NCBI RefSeq assembly: GCF_008271745.1
Contig: NZ_VKKZ01000010.1
Coordinates: forward strand, 711,677 to 775,676
Length of the DNA stretch: 64,000 bases
Direction: 5' to 3'
DNA from: Rufibacter glacialis
Lineage (GTDB): Bacteria > Bacteroidota > Bacteroidia > Cytophagales > Hymenobacteraceae
In this document: positions 1 through 8,421 of the stretch, piece by piece
How the letters are laid out: every line of letters begins with the position of its first letter
Numbering within the stretch: the stretch's first letter is position 1
The notes under the pieces: generated by a model
What the model was told of the DNA's origin: nothing
Seen by the model: the letters and a program-made list of their open reading frames with translations, nothing else
The model's database searches: none
Translations under genes and position numbers: made by a program

Positions 1-659
1 AAGACGAACCCCAAATGCTGGACACTCTGGTACGTTCCTTGGAACAGGAAAAGTACCTGGTAGAAACCGCCTCAGAATATGAGAGTGCCCTGGAGAAAGT
101 CTCACTCTATACCTATGACTGTATTCTGCTGGACATCAACCTGCCCGGGGGCAGCGGGCTCACGCTGCTGGAAGAACTGAAAAAGCAGCAGAAAACCGAA
201 GGAGTCATCATCGTGTCGGCCCGTAATTCAGTGGATGATAAGATACAGGGCCTGGAATTAGGTGCCGATGATTACCTCCCCAAGCCTTTCCACATGGCGG
301 AGCTGCACGCCCGCGTGAAGTCTGTGCTACGCCGAAGGAAGTTTGACGGCCAGCACCTGCACCAGCTCCAGAACCTGCAGATTGACCCAGACAAACACCA
401 GGTATGGGTAGGAGGGCAGGAACTGGTTTTGAACCGGAAGGAGTTTGACATTCTGCTCTACCTGACTACGAACAAAGACCGGCTGGTGAGCAAGACTGCC
501 CTGGCCGAGCACGTCTGGGGCGATTACATAGACCAGGCCGACAACTATGAGTTCATCTATTCACAGATCAAGAACCTGCGCAAGAAACTGAAAGACCACG
601 GCGCCGAGGTGGAGATCCAGGCCATTTACGGCATAGGGTACAAACTGGTCACGGCATGA
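1..659 (+). CDS. OmpR/PhoB-family response regulator (5' end outside window)
   Basis: DNA-binding response regulator of a two-component system. The frame is open to the left edge and reads DEPQ just before the first Met at 15, which matches the acidic pocket of a receiver domain, so the gene starts upstream of the window. Counting from Met 15, the phospho-accepting Asp is residue 40 in LLDINLPGG and the conserved Lys lies in LPKPF. The C-terminal half is a winged-helix domain ending in AIYGIGYKLV, typical of OmpR/PhoB regulators. The stop overlaps the start of the kinase gene by 4 bases (ATGA), so the two are co-translated partners. The stimulus and targets cannot be read from sequence. Confidence 0.95.
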   Translation, partial: DEPQMLDTLVRSLEQEKYLVETASEYESALEKVSLYTYDCILLDINLPGGSGLTLLEELKKQQKTEGVIIVSARNSVDDKIQGLELGADDYLPKPFHMAELHARVKSVLRRRKFDGQHLHQLQNLQIDPDKHQVWVGGQELVLNRKEFDILLYLTTNKDRLVSKTALAEHVWGDYIDQADNYEFIYSQIKNLRKKLKDHGAEVEIQAIYGIGYKLVTA

Positions 660-1921
660 AGCTGCTGAACCACGCTACCACGTACTTTGCGGGGCTGCTC
701 TTGGCGGTGCTCTCTGTGTGGGCGGGCCTTTTCTACGTAAACATGCTGGATGAAATCTATGACAGCATGGATGACGGCCTGGAAAACCAGAAGATACTGG
801 TGGTGCAGAAAGCCAACCAAGACAGCACCGTGCTGCAGCAAAGGGAGTTTGAGGCCGGGTATTTCCGGATCAGGGAGATTCCGTTCAACGTGGCCCTCCA
901 CGCCAAAGACCGCTACCAGGATACGCTCATGTACATGCAGAACGAGCAGGACTACGAGCCGGTACGCATGCTCACCACGGTATTTGAGCGGGACGCGCGG
1001 TATTATGAGTTGCGGCTCATTACCTCTATGGTAGAGGAAGATGATCTGATTGAGGACCTGCTGTATTCGCTGCTTTGGCTGTATTTGGGGCTGCTGGCCA
1101 GTATCCTGATCCTCAACAACCTGTTGCTGAAAAAGATCTGGCAGCCTTTTTACCGCCTACTGCACCGCTTGCAGCACTTCCGGTTGGAGAACCCTACCCC
1201 CGTTCCGGTGCAGCCTACCAACATTGATGAATTCCAGCTCCTGAACCAAACCGTAGAGAAGCTGCTGCAGCAGAACGTAGCCGCCTACCAGAACCAGAAA
1301 GCGTTTATTGAGAATGCCTCGCATGAACTGCAGACGCCGCTGGCCATCAGCCTGAATAAACTGGAACTGCTCGCCGAAAGCCAACCCTTGCAGGAGGCGC
1401 AGTTAGAGCAGATTGGCGCCGTGATGGAAAACCTGGAGCGCCTCACCCGCCTGAACAAGTCCCTGCTGCTGCTTTCCAAGATTGAGAACCGCCAGTTTCT
1501 GCAGGAAGAGGAAGTGCCGCTGGCGCCGCTCCTGCAAAAGTCCCTGCAGGACTTCTCAGACCAGCTGGCCTTCAAGGAAATCACTGTCAGCCAGCAGGCC
1601 GAGGAAGAGGTGACGCTCACCATGAACGCAGACTTGGCCGCCATGCTGGTGTTGAACCTGCTTAAGAATGCCCTGGTGCACAACGTGAAAGGCGGTTTCC
1701 TGCGCATTCAGCTCACCCAGACTACGCTCAGCTTTGAGAACTCCGGCCGCGAACAACCCCTGGAAGAAGAGAAGGTCTTCACGCGTTTTTTCAAAGAGGC
1801 CTCGTCTTCGGCCTCCACGGGCCTGGGCTTGCCCATTGTAAAAGCCATCTGCGACCTGTACGGTTTCCAGATCCACTATTCCTACCAAGAAGGGCACACC
1901 TTCACGGTGAGGTTCCGCTAG
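656..1921 (+). CDS. Sensor histidine kinase, partner of the upstream regulator
   Basis: Membrane histidine kinase of 421 residues. A transmembrane helix at about 7-29, a periplasmic sensor stretch of about 95 residues and a second helix at about 126-150 precede the cytoplasmic part. The H-box is FIENASHELQTPLA with the phosphorylated His at 223. The ATPase domain has the N-box NLLKNALVHN and the glycine motif STGLGLPIVKA. The gene overlaps the response regulator by 4 bases. The periplasmic region has no recognisable sensor fold. The PepSY-like lipoprotein downstream on the same strand could belong to the same signalling unit, but that is inference. Confidence 0.95.
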   Translation: MKLLNHATTYFAGLLLAVLSVWAGLFYVNMLDEIYDSMDDGLENQKILVVQKANQDSTVLQQREFEAGYFRIREIPFNVALHAKDRYQDTLMYMQNEQDYEPVRMLTTVFERDARYYELRLITSMVEEDDLIEDLLYSLLWLYLGLLASILILNNLLLKKIWQPFYRLLHRLQHFRLENPTPVPVQPTNIDEFQLLNQTVEKLLQQNVAAYQNQKAFIENASHELQTPLAISLNKLELLAESQPLQEAQLEQIGAVMENLERLTRLNKSLLLLSKIENRQFLQEEEVPLAPLLQKSLQDFSDQLAFKEITVSQQAEEEVTLTMNADLAAMLVLNLLKNALVHNVKGGFLRIQLTQTTLSFENSGREQPLEEEKVFTRFFKEASSSASTGLGLPIVKAICDLYGFQIHYSYQEGHTFTVRFR

Positions 1922-1980
1922 ATCCCTTTTCCTTAACTGCCTTCTCCCGGCAAGGCCCGGACAGCCCTGTTTCAAGGTTT

Positions 1981-2004
1981 GTTTTCAGAAAATACCGGTG
2001 AAAC
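1981..2004 (+). repeat. Dispersed T-rich/A-rich intergenic element, copy 1
   Basis: GTTTTCAGAAAATACCGGTG followed by AAAC: a TTTTC-AG-AAAA core with a GG-nn-AAAC tail. It lies between the kinase stop and the PepSY-like gene and is one of about 27 related copies. Confidence 0.5.
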
Positions 2005-2097
2005 AGAATTTTTTCAGCCTTTCCCCTGATTCCCAATTCTTTCCTGTTTTGAGGCCGACCTTTGGTGTAGTTAAGTTGAAAACCAAAGAACGGACCT

Positions 2098-2538
2098 ATG
2101 AAAACGATCTTATTATCCTTGAGCATGGCCGCTGGTACCTTGTTGGGGTGCAGCCAACACCTTACCCCTGGCCAATTGCCCTCACTGGTGCAAAACTCAG
2201 TGCACGTGAAATTCCCGCAGGCCAAGATCATTGAATGGGAGAGGACAGGGGCTCATTTTGAGGCCGAGTTTGACATTGCCGGAATAGACCATACCGTCTT
2301 GGTTGATACTACCGGACAGATCCTCATGCAGAAGCAAGACATCACGTCGGCGCAACTGCCCCAGGCTATCACGGTTGCTTTACAGAAAGATTACCAGGCC
2401 TACCTGATTGACGACTTGGAAAAGGTGGAACGAGAGGGGCAGGTCTATTATCAGGTGGAACTGGAGAACCAGAACGAAGACCTGAAGAAAGTATACGCCG
2501 CCACCGGGGCCCTGGCAGAAATCGCCTATTGGGATTAG
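2098..2538 (+). CDS. PepSY-like lipoprotein
   Basis: A 146-residue exported protein. The signal peptide ends in the lipobox LLGC with the lipidated Cys at 18. The rest is a short alpha/beta repeat pattern (IIEWERTGAHFEAEFDIAG, then YQVELENQNEDLKKVYAATG) like Bacteroidota proteins annotated as putative beta-lactamase-inhibitor-like or PepSY-like. Such proteins are periplasmic, and their role is mostly unknown. Placement 176 bp after a histidine kinase, on the same strand, suggests a sensor accessory or a target of the system. The family assignment rests on overall pattern rather than a catalytic motif. Confidence 0.7.
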   Translation: MKTILLSLSMAAGTLLGCSQHLTPGQLPSLVQNSVHVKFPQAKIIEWERTGAHFEAEFDIAGIDHTVLVDTTGQILMQKQDITSAQLPQAITVALQKDYQAYLIDDLEKVEREGQVYYQVELENQNEDLKKVYAATGALAEIAYWD

Positions 2539-2590
2539 CCCTTCGGCGGGTGCCTCTGTGGCCCGCAGGTCATTACCCTGTAACCGGAGG

Positions 2591-2632
2591 GTAAGAGCGT
2601 CCTGTCACTCTGCGTAGGAGCCGCTCTTTTAC
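2591..2632 (+). terminator. Probable terminator after the PepSY-like gene
   Basis: AAGAGCG at 2593 pairs with CGCTCTT at 2622, followed by TTTTAC. The stem is short (7 bp) with a long loop, so it is weaker than the other terminators in this window. Confidence 0.45.
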
Positions 2633-2677
2633 TAAAAAACGACACTTTTCTCTAACCCTAATTTTAAAAATACAGCT

Positions 2678-3574
2678 ATGAAACGCTTTCAAATAATGTT
2701 GACTGGTTTTCTATTGACTTTCTCTGTACTGGCCTGTGACAACGGCAGCGCCCACGCCATGGGCGACGGAAAACCCAAGAAAAACAAAAAGAAGAAGACC
2801 GTGGAAATGGCATCGGCGGCCGTGCAGGTGAACCAGAAATGGGACGTGCCCGAGATCCTGCGTGAAGTCTCTGGCATTGCCTACCTGGACAACGGTAAAT
2901 TTGCCTGCGTGCAAGACGAAGCCGGCGTGATCTTCCTCTATGACACCCAGAAGCAGCAGATAGAACGGCAGATCACCTTCGGCGCCGCCGGAGACTATGA
3001 AGGGATCGCGCTGGTGGGCAACACGGCCTACATCATGCGCAGCGACGGAAAACTGTTTGAGGTGACCAACATCCACTCGCCTAAGAACGAGATCAAGGAA
3101 TACGCCACGCCCCTGACCGAAGCCCACAACGTGGAAGGCCTGGGCTATGACGCCAAGAACAACCGTTTGCTGGTAGCCATCAAAGGCGAGGAAGCCGGAG
3201 CCCCTGCCTACAAAGGCGTGTACGCGTTTGACCTGGCCTCCAAGAAGCTGTCTGACCAACCGGTGTTCAAGCTGAACCTGAACGATCCGCTGCTTCCGCA
3301 GACCGAGAAGAAAGACCTGAGCAAAGTCTGGCAGCCGTCTGAGATCGCCGTGCATCCGGTGACCGGGGAGATTTACCTGACTGAAGGGGCCAATCCGCAG
3401 CTGTTCATTCTGAACCCCGACGGGAGCATCAAGGCCCGGCACAAACTAAGTGACGCGGCTTTCTACAAACCAGAGGGCATTGCTTTCAGTCCGGAAGGGG
3501 AATTGTATATCTCCAACGAAGGGAAGAAAAAGGCCGGCAATATCCTGCAGGTGCAGCTTCAGGAGGGGAAATAG
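2678..3574 (+). CDS. SdiA-regulated-type beta-propeller lipoprotein
   Basis: A 298-residue lipoprotein with lipobox VLAC (Cys 20) and a Lys-rich linker (KPKKNKKKK) before the folded part. Repeats such as VSGIAYLDNGKFACVQDEAG, NVEGLGYDAKNNRLLVAIKG and KPEGIAFSPEGELYISNEG are blades of a propeller like the SdiA-regulated family and phytase-like propellers. The recurring SGI/EGI-hydrophobic-E motifs fit that family. It may bind a metal or phosphorylated ligand at the cell surface, but the substrate is unknown. It stands alone, with a terminator hairpin on each side. Confidence 0.8.
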   Translation: MKRFQIMLTGFLLTFSVLACDNGSAHAMGDGKPKKNKKKKTVEMASAAVQVNQKWDVPEILREVSGIAYLDNGKFACVQDEAGVIFLYDTQKQQIERQITFGAAGDYEGIALVGNTAYIMRSDGKLFEVTNIHSPKNEIKEYATPLTEAHNVEGLGYDAKNNRLLVAIKGEEAGAPAYKGVYAFDLASKKLSDQPVFKLNLNDPLLPQTEKKDLSKVWQPSEIAVHPVTGEIYLTEGANPQLFILNPDGSIKARHKLSDAAFYKPEGIAFSPEGELYISNEGKKKAGNILQVQLQEGK

Positions 3575-3740
3575 AGGATCGCCTAGGTATCATTTTCCAG
3601 CCCTTGGATAAAAGGGGGTGAGAATAGACCTGGGACTCTCTGGGGCCCCTTGCGGCCAGGGAGGTAAAGGGTATCAATGACCCGCGCCTTTTCAAATTAG
3701 ACCTGCCTGGTTTATCCCGTGTTTTACGGAAATGAGGCTG

Positions 3741-3786
3741 AAAACGGAAGGTTTCTTTGTCCCCCCGCAAAGGAGCCTTCCGTTTT
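3741..3786. terminator. Bidirectional terminator between convergent genes
   Basis: AAAACGGAAGG (3741-3751) pairs with CCTTCCGTTTT (3776-3786). A nested CTTTG/CAAAG stem lies inside. A-rich and T-rich flanks serve both the propeller gene (+) and the SPW gene (-). Confidence 0.8.
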
Positions 3787-3796
3787 TAGCTTATTT

Positions 3797-4165
3797 TCAG
3801 GAAAGTTTCCCGGAAACGGTGCCGGGGGTCATGCGGGTTAAGGCAGCTTGCCCCACAATCAGCAGGCCTACAATGAAATGGGGCTCCCAAATGTAATCAT
3901 GGAAGAAAAACAACCAGGGAGACAGGGCCAGCAGGAAACCAATGGCTAAGTCGCTGATGATGTGGGCGGGCATGGGAATCATTTTGAAGGCCCCGGTTTC
4001 ATTCTTGGTCAGGAGGGCCTGCAGAAGAATAACCACTCCCACGCCTATGGGCAGGTAGCTTTCAATCCCGCCCCGGTAAAAACCGAAGGCCCAGGGGGCG
4101 GCTATCAACAGAACCGCAATGATATAGTCCATGACCCCATGGACACTGGTAGGAATAATGCGCAT
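3797..4165 (-). CDS. SPW-repeat membrane protein
   Basis: A 122-residue integral membrane protein with about four transmembrane helices. It carries two copies of the family's S/A-P-W signature: LLIAAPWAFGFYRGG near residue 25 and LLALSPWLFFFHDY near residue 85, the arrangement that defines the SPW family. Function is unknown. It is divergently oriented from the SPFH gene and shares its AT-rich upstream region. The gene ends inside a copy of the dispersed intergenic element. Confidence 0.85.
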   Translation of the reverse strand: MRIIPTSVHGVMDYIIAVLLIAAPWAFGFYRGGIESYLPIGVGVVILLQALLTKNETGAFKMIPMPAHIISDLAIGFLLALSPWLFFFHDYIWEPHFIVGLLIVGQAALTRMTPGTVSGKLS

Positions 4166-4314
4166 ATCAACCTCCTTTTTTCATAGTAAGACCCTTTTTT
4201 ATACGTGTCTCCTTAGCGCGGGCTGCTAGTTTAAATACTGATTTTCAACGAATTGAATAAAGAGTAATCGTTTTGAGGGATCGCTTTCTTCTGTTCCGGT
4301 AATTTATTATATTG

Positions 4315-4335
4315 TGATATCAAAATGATATCAAA
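4315..4335. promoter_or_regulatory. Tandem TGATATCAAA operator-like sites
   Basis: Two identical TGATATCAAA units at 4315-4324 and 4326-4335. Each contains the perfect palindrome TGATATCA, and the centres are 11 bp apart, about one helical turn. The pair ends 15 bp before the SPFH start codon. Tandem short palindromes one turn apart are typical of ribbon-helix-helix repressors such as MetJ and Arc, and an Arc-like protein is encoded in this operon. Confidence 0.55.
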
Positions 4336-4350
4336 TTAATTTATACCACT

Positions 4351-5202
4351 ATGAAAGCAGAAAAACCCCATCATCCCGCCTCTGGGTACACTTTCCTCAT
4401 CTTGTTACTGCTGGTCCTGTTGATGGCCGGGGCATCGGTTTATTATTTTGGGCCCGAAACGCTGGTGCCGTTCGCAGCGGTGTTCGTGCTCATTTGCAAA
4501 GGCTTCAAGATCGTGAACCCCAATGAGGCCCGGGTGCTTACCTTGTTCGGGGATTACAAAGGCACCATCAAGCAGAACGGCTTCTTCTGGGTCAACCCAT
4601 TCTTCACCTCCAAAGACATCTCGCTGCGGGCCCGTAACCTGGACACCAACCCCATTAAGGTGAACGACAAGCTGGGCAACCCCATCATGATTGGCGTGGT
4701 GCTGGTGTGGCGGGTGGAAGAAACCTTCAGGGCCGCTTTTGAGGTAGACAACTATGAGCAGTTTGTGAAGGTGCAGAGTGAGTCTGCCATGCGTAAACTA
4801 GCCGGCGCCTACCCCTATGACAATTTCGAGGATGAAAGCGAGATCTCGCTGCGGGGCAGCAGCCAGGAGGTGAACGATGAACTGGAGCGGGAACTCATGG
4901 AGCGCCTGACCATTGCCGGAATCCACGTGCTGGAAGCCCGCATCAGTTACCTGGCCTACGCGCAGGAAATAGCCAGTGCCATGCTGCAACGGCAGCAAGC
5001 CACTGCCATAGTAGCCGCCCGCGCCAAAATTGTGGAAGGCGCCGTAGGCATGGTAGAGATGGCCCTGGCCCAGTTAAGCGACAAGCGGTTGGTAGACTTT
5101 GACGAGGAGCGAAAAGCCGCCATGATAAGCAACCTCATGGTGGTGCTGTGCTCAGACCGAAGCGTGTCACCCGTGGTCAATGCCGGAACCTTACACCACT
5201 AG
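4351..5202 (+). CDS. SPFH/band 7 domain membrane protein
   Basis: A 283-residue protein with two N-terminal hydrophobic stretches (about 14-33 and 37-50) and then an SPFH domain (about 55-210) with the signatures [24 protein letters not shown] and [13 protein letters not shown] helical Ala/Glu-rich segment ([20 protein letters not shown]) follows, as in stomatin/flotillin-like scaffolds that organise membrane microdomains. It is separated by 3 bases from the RHH gene, so they are one operon. Pairing of this SPFH subtype with an Arc-like protein is recalled from other Bacteroidota and Proteobacteria, not checked here. Confidence 0.92.
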   Translation: MKAEKPHHPASGYTFLILLLLVLLMAGASVYYFGPETLVPFAAVFVLICKGFKIVNPNEARVLTLFGDYKGTIKQNGFFWVNPFFTSKDISLRARNLDTNPIKVNDKLGNPIMIGVVLVWRVEETFRAAFEVDNYEQFVKVQSESAMRKLAGAYPYDNFEDESEISLRGSSQEVNDELERELMERLTIAGIHVLEARISYLAYAQEIASAMLQRQQATAIVAARAKIVEGAVGMVEMALAQLSDKRLVDFDEERKAAMISNLMVVLCSDRSVSPVVNAGTLHH

Positions 5203-5205
5203 CCA

Positions 5206-5412
5206 ATGGCCGAGAAAAAATCGTTTGCCCTGCGCATGAACGCAGAGATGATGAAAGCAGTAGAGAAATGGGCGGCCGACGAGTTCAGGAGCACCAATGG
5301 CCAGATGGAATGGATCATTCAGGAGGCGCTGAAAAAAGCCGGCCGTCTACCCCCGCCCAAACCCCCTGCCCAGGCAGAAGAACCGCCTGCCCCTGAAGCA
5401 GATAACCGTTAG
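5206..5412 (+). CDS. Arc-like ribbon-helix-helix DNA-binding protein
   Basis: A 68-residue protein. Its N-terminal half, KKSFALRMNAEMMKAVEKWA and then RSTNGQMEWIIQEALKKAG, fits a ribbon-helix-helix fold: a beta strand carrying alternating polar residues followed by two helices. The C-terminal 20 residues are Pro/Ala/Glu-rich and probably disordered. It follows the SPFH gene by 3 bases. RHH proteins are usually dimeric repressors of their own operon, and the TGATATCA pair in front of the SPFH gene is an attractive target. Confidence 0.8.
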   Translation: MAEKKSFALRMNAEMMKAVEKWAADEFRSTNGQMEWIIQEALKKAGRLPPPKPPAQAEEPPAPEADNR

Positions 5413-5439
5413 CCAAGCCTGGATTTCACATCTTTTTTG

Positions 5440-5468
5440 AGCCTCTTTTTCAGAAAATCCGCCTAAAC
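5440..5468 (+). repeat. Dispersed intergenic element, strong copy
   Basis: GCCTCTTTTTCAGAAAATCC then GCCTAAACC: a close match to the consensus found across the window, placed between the RHH and inositol-phosphate synthase genes. Confidence 0.6.
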
Positions 5469-5632
5469 CAGGGAGTTGGCCAATATTGCGCCAGCTTCTA
5501 TTGGCTATATGCGATAAATGCAGTAAGTTATAGGGAAAATACTGAATTGAGGTTGAAGGGAATTTAGATAACTTACCCTTCTGGAACAGAAATGAAAGTG
5601 ACCATCTATTCATAAAGCTAAAATACGACACC

Positions 5633-6958
5633 ATGGAATATCAAGTGAAAGGAGCGGAGGGGAAACTAGGCATTCTGATCCCGGGCCTGGGCGCGGTGGC
5701 CACCACGCTGATTGCGGGGGTGGAGGCGGTGAAGAAAGGGTTCTCCCAACCGGTGGGCTCGCTCACCCAGATGGGCCGCATTAGGTTGGGCAAGCGCACC
5801 GAAGGGCGTTTCCCGCTCATCAAGGAATTCGTGCCTTTGGCCGGGCTGGAGGACATCGTCTTCGGGGGTTGGGATGTGTACGCTGACAACGTGTTTGAGG
5901 CGGCCGCCCACGCCAAGGTGCTGGAACCCATGCTGCTGCACTCCCTCAAGCCCGAGCTGGAAGCCATCAAACCCATGAAAGCCGTCTTTGACCAATCCTT
6001 CGCCCGTAACCTGGAAGGCACCCACGTGAAAGAAGGCGCCAACAAAATGGCCCTGGCCGAGCAACTCATGGATGACATCCGGGAGTTCAGGGAAACCCAC
6101 GGCTGCGCCCGCTTGGTGATGGTGTGGTGCGGCTCCACAGAGATCTACATTGAGGAGGGAGCCGTGCACCAGACGCTCGCCGCCTTTGAGAAAGGCCTCC
6201 TGAACAACGACCCGCAGATAGCCCCCAGCATGGTGTACGCCTATGCGGCGTTAAGATCAGGCGTGCCCTTTGCGAATGGGGCGCCTAACCTGACCGTGGA
6301 CATTCCGGCGCTGGTGGAACTGGCCCACGAGCAGGGCGTGGCCATCTCAGGCAAGGACTTCAAGACGGGACAGACCCTGATGAAGACCATCCTGGCTCCG
6401 GGCCTGCACGCGCGGGCGTTGGGGGTGAAGGGCTGGTTCTCCTCTAACATCCTGGGTAACCGCGACGGCTACGTGCTGGACGCGCCCGAGAATTTCAAGA
6501 CCAAGGAGGTGAGTAAGCTGAGCGTGCTGGACGAGATCTTCAAGCCTGAGGCCAACCCCGAGCTTTACGGCGACATGTACCACAAGGTGCGCATCAACTA
6601 CTATCCGCCCCATGGCGACAACAAGGAAAGCTGGGACAACATCGACATCTTCGGGTGGCTGGGTTACCCCATGCAGATCAAGATCAACTTCCTGTGCCGC
6701 GACTCCATTTTAGCTGCTCCGCTGGCCCTGGACCTGGCTCTGTTCACGGATCTGGCCCAGCGGGCGGGCATGAGCGGCATCCAGGAGTGGCTGAGCTTCT
6801 ACTATAAGTCGCCCCAAACCGCCGAGGGCCTTCCTCCGGAGCACGACATCTTCAAGCAGCTCATGAAACTGCAGAACACCCTGCGCCACATGATGGGCGA
6901 AGACCTCATCACGCACCTAGGCCTGGACTATTACCAAGATCTGGTAGATACCCTGTAA
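5633..6958 (+). CDS. ino1: Inositol-3-phosphate synthase (MIPS)
   Basis: A 441-residue enzyme that converts glucose 6-phosphate to 1D-myo-inositol 3-phosphate using bound NAD. The N-terminus has the dinucleotide fold GILIPGLGAVATTLIAG. Further family motifs include LVMVWCGSTEIY, ISGKDFKTGQTLMKTILAPG and FSSNILGNRDG, where the last two form the catalytic Lys/Asn/Asp-rich region. Length fits prokaryotic MIPS. The two genes downstream (GtrA and a CDP-alcohol phosphatidyltransferase) suggest that the product feeds inositol-lipid synthesis, as in the Bacteroides inositol-lipid clusters. Confidence 0.95.
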   Translation: MEYQVKGAEGKLGILIPGLGAVATTLIAGVEAVKKGFSQPVGSLTQMGRIRLGKRTEGRFPLIKEFVPLAGLEDIVFGGWDVYADNVFEAAAHAKVLEPMLLHSLKPELEAIKPMKAVFDQSFARNLEGTHVKEGANKMALAEQLMDDIREFRETHGCARLVMVWCGSTEIYIEEGAVHQTLAAFEKGLLNNDPQIAPSMVYAYAALRSGVPFANGAPNLTVDIPALVELAHEQGVAISGKDFKTGQTLMKTILAPGLHARALGVKGWFSSNILGNRDGYVLDAPENFKTKEVSKLSVLDEIFKPEANPELYGDMYHKVRINYYPPHGDNKESWDNIDIFGWLGYPMQIKINFLCRDSILAAPLALDLALFTDLAQRAGMSGIQEWLSFYYKSPQTAEGLPPEHDIFKQLMKLQNTLRHMMGEDLITHLGLDYYQDLVDTL

Positions 6959-6993
6959 CCGCGAGGTGAAAGGTCCGCAAGGATGACCTTCTT

Positions 6994-7039
6994 GGGAACA
7001 AGGCGAAGTAGGGCCTTATCGGCTGGCCGCCTTGTTCCC
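6994..7039 (+). other. Large hairpin between ino1 and gtrA
   Basis: GGGAACAAGGCG (6994-7005) pairs perfectly with CGCCTTGTTCCC (7028-7039), with further GGCC-type pairing in the loop. No U-run follows, so it is not a standard terminator. The surrounding 6959-7240 gap holds no gene. It could be an attenuator or an mRNA-stabilising element. Confidence 0.5.
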
Positions 7040-7240
7040 GGGCCTCCTGTCTGGCAGTGGAGGAGGCTTTTCTGAGCCTGATAGGGTATTGGATAAGGCT
7101 GGTAACCTCAGTGCCTTGTCCTTACTGGCGGTGTACGGGTAGTTTTCTCCTGAACTGCTTGGCGGGGAGGTAGCCAAAATCCAGTTATTGTTTTTGCCAG
7201 CTTTTATTGACACTTCCTGTTCATGGTATAAAATTAATAG

Positions 7241-7660
7241 ATGCTCACTTTCTTAAAGGCCCAGACCGCCTCTGTAAGCGCCACGGCCGTTGATTTCCTG
7301 GTGACCATTTTTTCCGTAGAATACTTTGGGCGGTGGTACATGTTGGGCACGGTGATGGGCACCATCTCTGGCGGACTCACGCATTTTTCGTTGGGCCGGG
7401 GCTGGGTTTTCCATTCAGATGATCCCCAGGTGCTGAACCAGGCTGCCAGGTATTTCCTCATCTGGAACGGAAGCCTGCTGCTGAACGCCTCCGGCGTTTT
7501 CGTGATCACCCATTACGCGGGAGTCAGTTACGTGATTTCCAAAGTGATCGCCTCTGTCATGGTAGGCGTTGGATTTAATTACCCCATGCACAAGAAGTTC
7601 GTTTTCAGACCTATACCAAACCCTCAGCCTTTGGGCACATGGAAACAAGAGAAAAAATAG
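7241..7660 (+). CDS. GtrA-family membrane protein
   Basis: A 139-residue protein with four predicted transmembrane helices and the GtrA features SATAVDFLVTIFSVEYFG near the N-terminus and a closing NYPMHKKFVFR. GtrA proteins are thought to move undecaprenyl-linked sugars or other lipid carriers across the membrane. The last 22 bases overlap the phosphatidyltransferase start, so the two are translationally coupled. Its place in an inositol cluster suggests a role in flipping or decorating an inositol lipid, which is inference. Confidence 0.85.
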   Translation: MLTFLKAQTASVSATAVDFLVTIFSVEYFGRWYMLGTVMGTISGGLTHFSLGRGWVFHSDDPQVLNQAARYFLIWNGSLLLNASGVFVITHYAGVSYVISKVIASVMVGVGFNYPMHKKFVFRPIPNPQPLGTWKQEKK

Positions 7661-8421
7661 ACGTAGACCTCACCCTGGCAAAGCAAAAAGCGCCCGATGA
7701 GAAAGCCTGGAAAGCGTTTTTGCAGCAGGGCATCTACAAGATCGTGAACCCGTTTGTGCGGCTCCTGATCAAGCTGGGCTTTACCCCCAACGCTGTGACC
7801 ACCACCGGGTTCATCTTGAACATTGGCGTGGCCGTCATCTTTGTGGTGGGCGGCGAGAGCGAGAACCGGAACGACCTCTCTTACGTGGGCTGGGCCGGCT
7901 TACTCATTATGATCGCAGGCCTGTTTGACATGCTGGACGGGCAGGTAGCCCGCATGGGCAACATGGGTTCTACCTTCGGGGCTTTGTATGACTCGGTGCT
8001 GGACCGCTATAGTGAGTTAGTCATGTTCCTGGGCATCTGCTATTACCTCATGGCGCACAACTACTTCCTAAGTTCACTGTTTGCCTTTATTGCCATGATC
8101 GGGTCAATGATGGTGAGCTACACCCGCGCCCGCGCGGAAGGGCTGGGCGTGGAATGCAAGGGCGGCTTCTTCCAGCGGCCCGAGCGGGTGGTACTCATTG
8201 CCCTGGCCGGTATGTTCTGTGGCCTTACCGCCTCTTTGATAGGCGGAGATTACAAGCTGTATGTGCCCGGCATCCCGTTCCATATCTTTGAGACCATGTC
8301 GGTTTTCACCATTCCCATCACCATTCTGGCTATCTTCACCAACGTCACCGCCTTCACGCGCCTAACCGAAGCCCGCAAAGCCCTGGAAATGAAAGAAAGA
8401 AACCAGGCCCTGAAGGGGTAA
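7639..8421 (+). CDS. CDP-alcohol phosphatidyltransferase (candidate inositol-phosphate transferase)
   Basis: A 260-residue integral membrane enzyme. It carries the family signature D-x2-DG-x2-AR-x(8/9)-G-x3-D-x3-D as MLDGQVARMG followed by GALYDSVLDR, which binds the metals and the CDP moiety. About six transmembrane helices follow. The family joins an alcohol to CDP-diacylglycerol. With MIPS two genes upstream the likely acceptor is inositol phosphate (phosphatidylinositol-phosphate synthase). Phosphatidylglycerol-phosphate or other alcohols cannot be excluded from the motif alone. Confidence 0.9.
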   Translation: METREKIDVDLTLAKQKAPDEKAWKAFLQQGIYKIVNPFVRLLIKLGFTPNAVTTTGFILNIGVAVIFVVGGESENRNDLSYVGWAGLLIMIAGLFDMLDGQVARMGNMGSTFGALYDSVLDRYSELVMFLGICYYLMAHNYFLSSLFAFIAMIGSMMVSYTRARAEGLGVECKGGFFQRPERVVLIALAGMFCGLTASLIGGDYKLYVPGIPFHIFETMSVFTIPITILAIFTNVTAFTRLTEARKALEMKERNQALKG

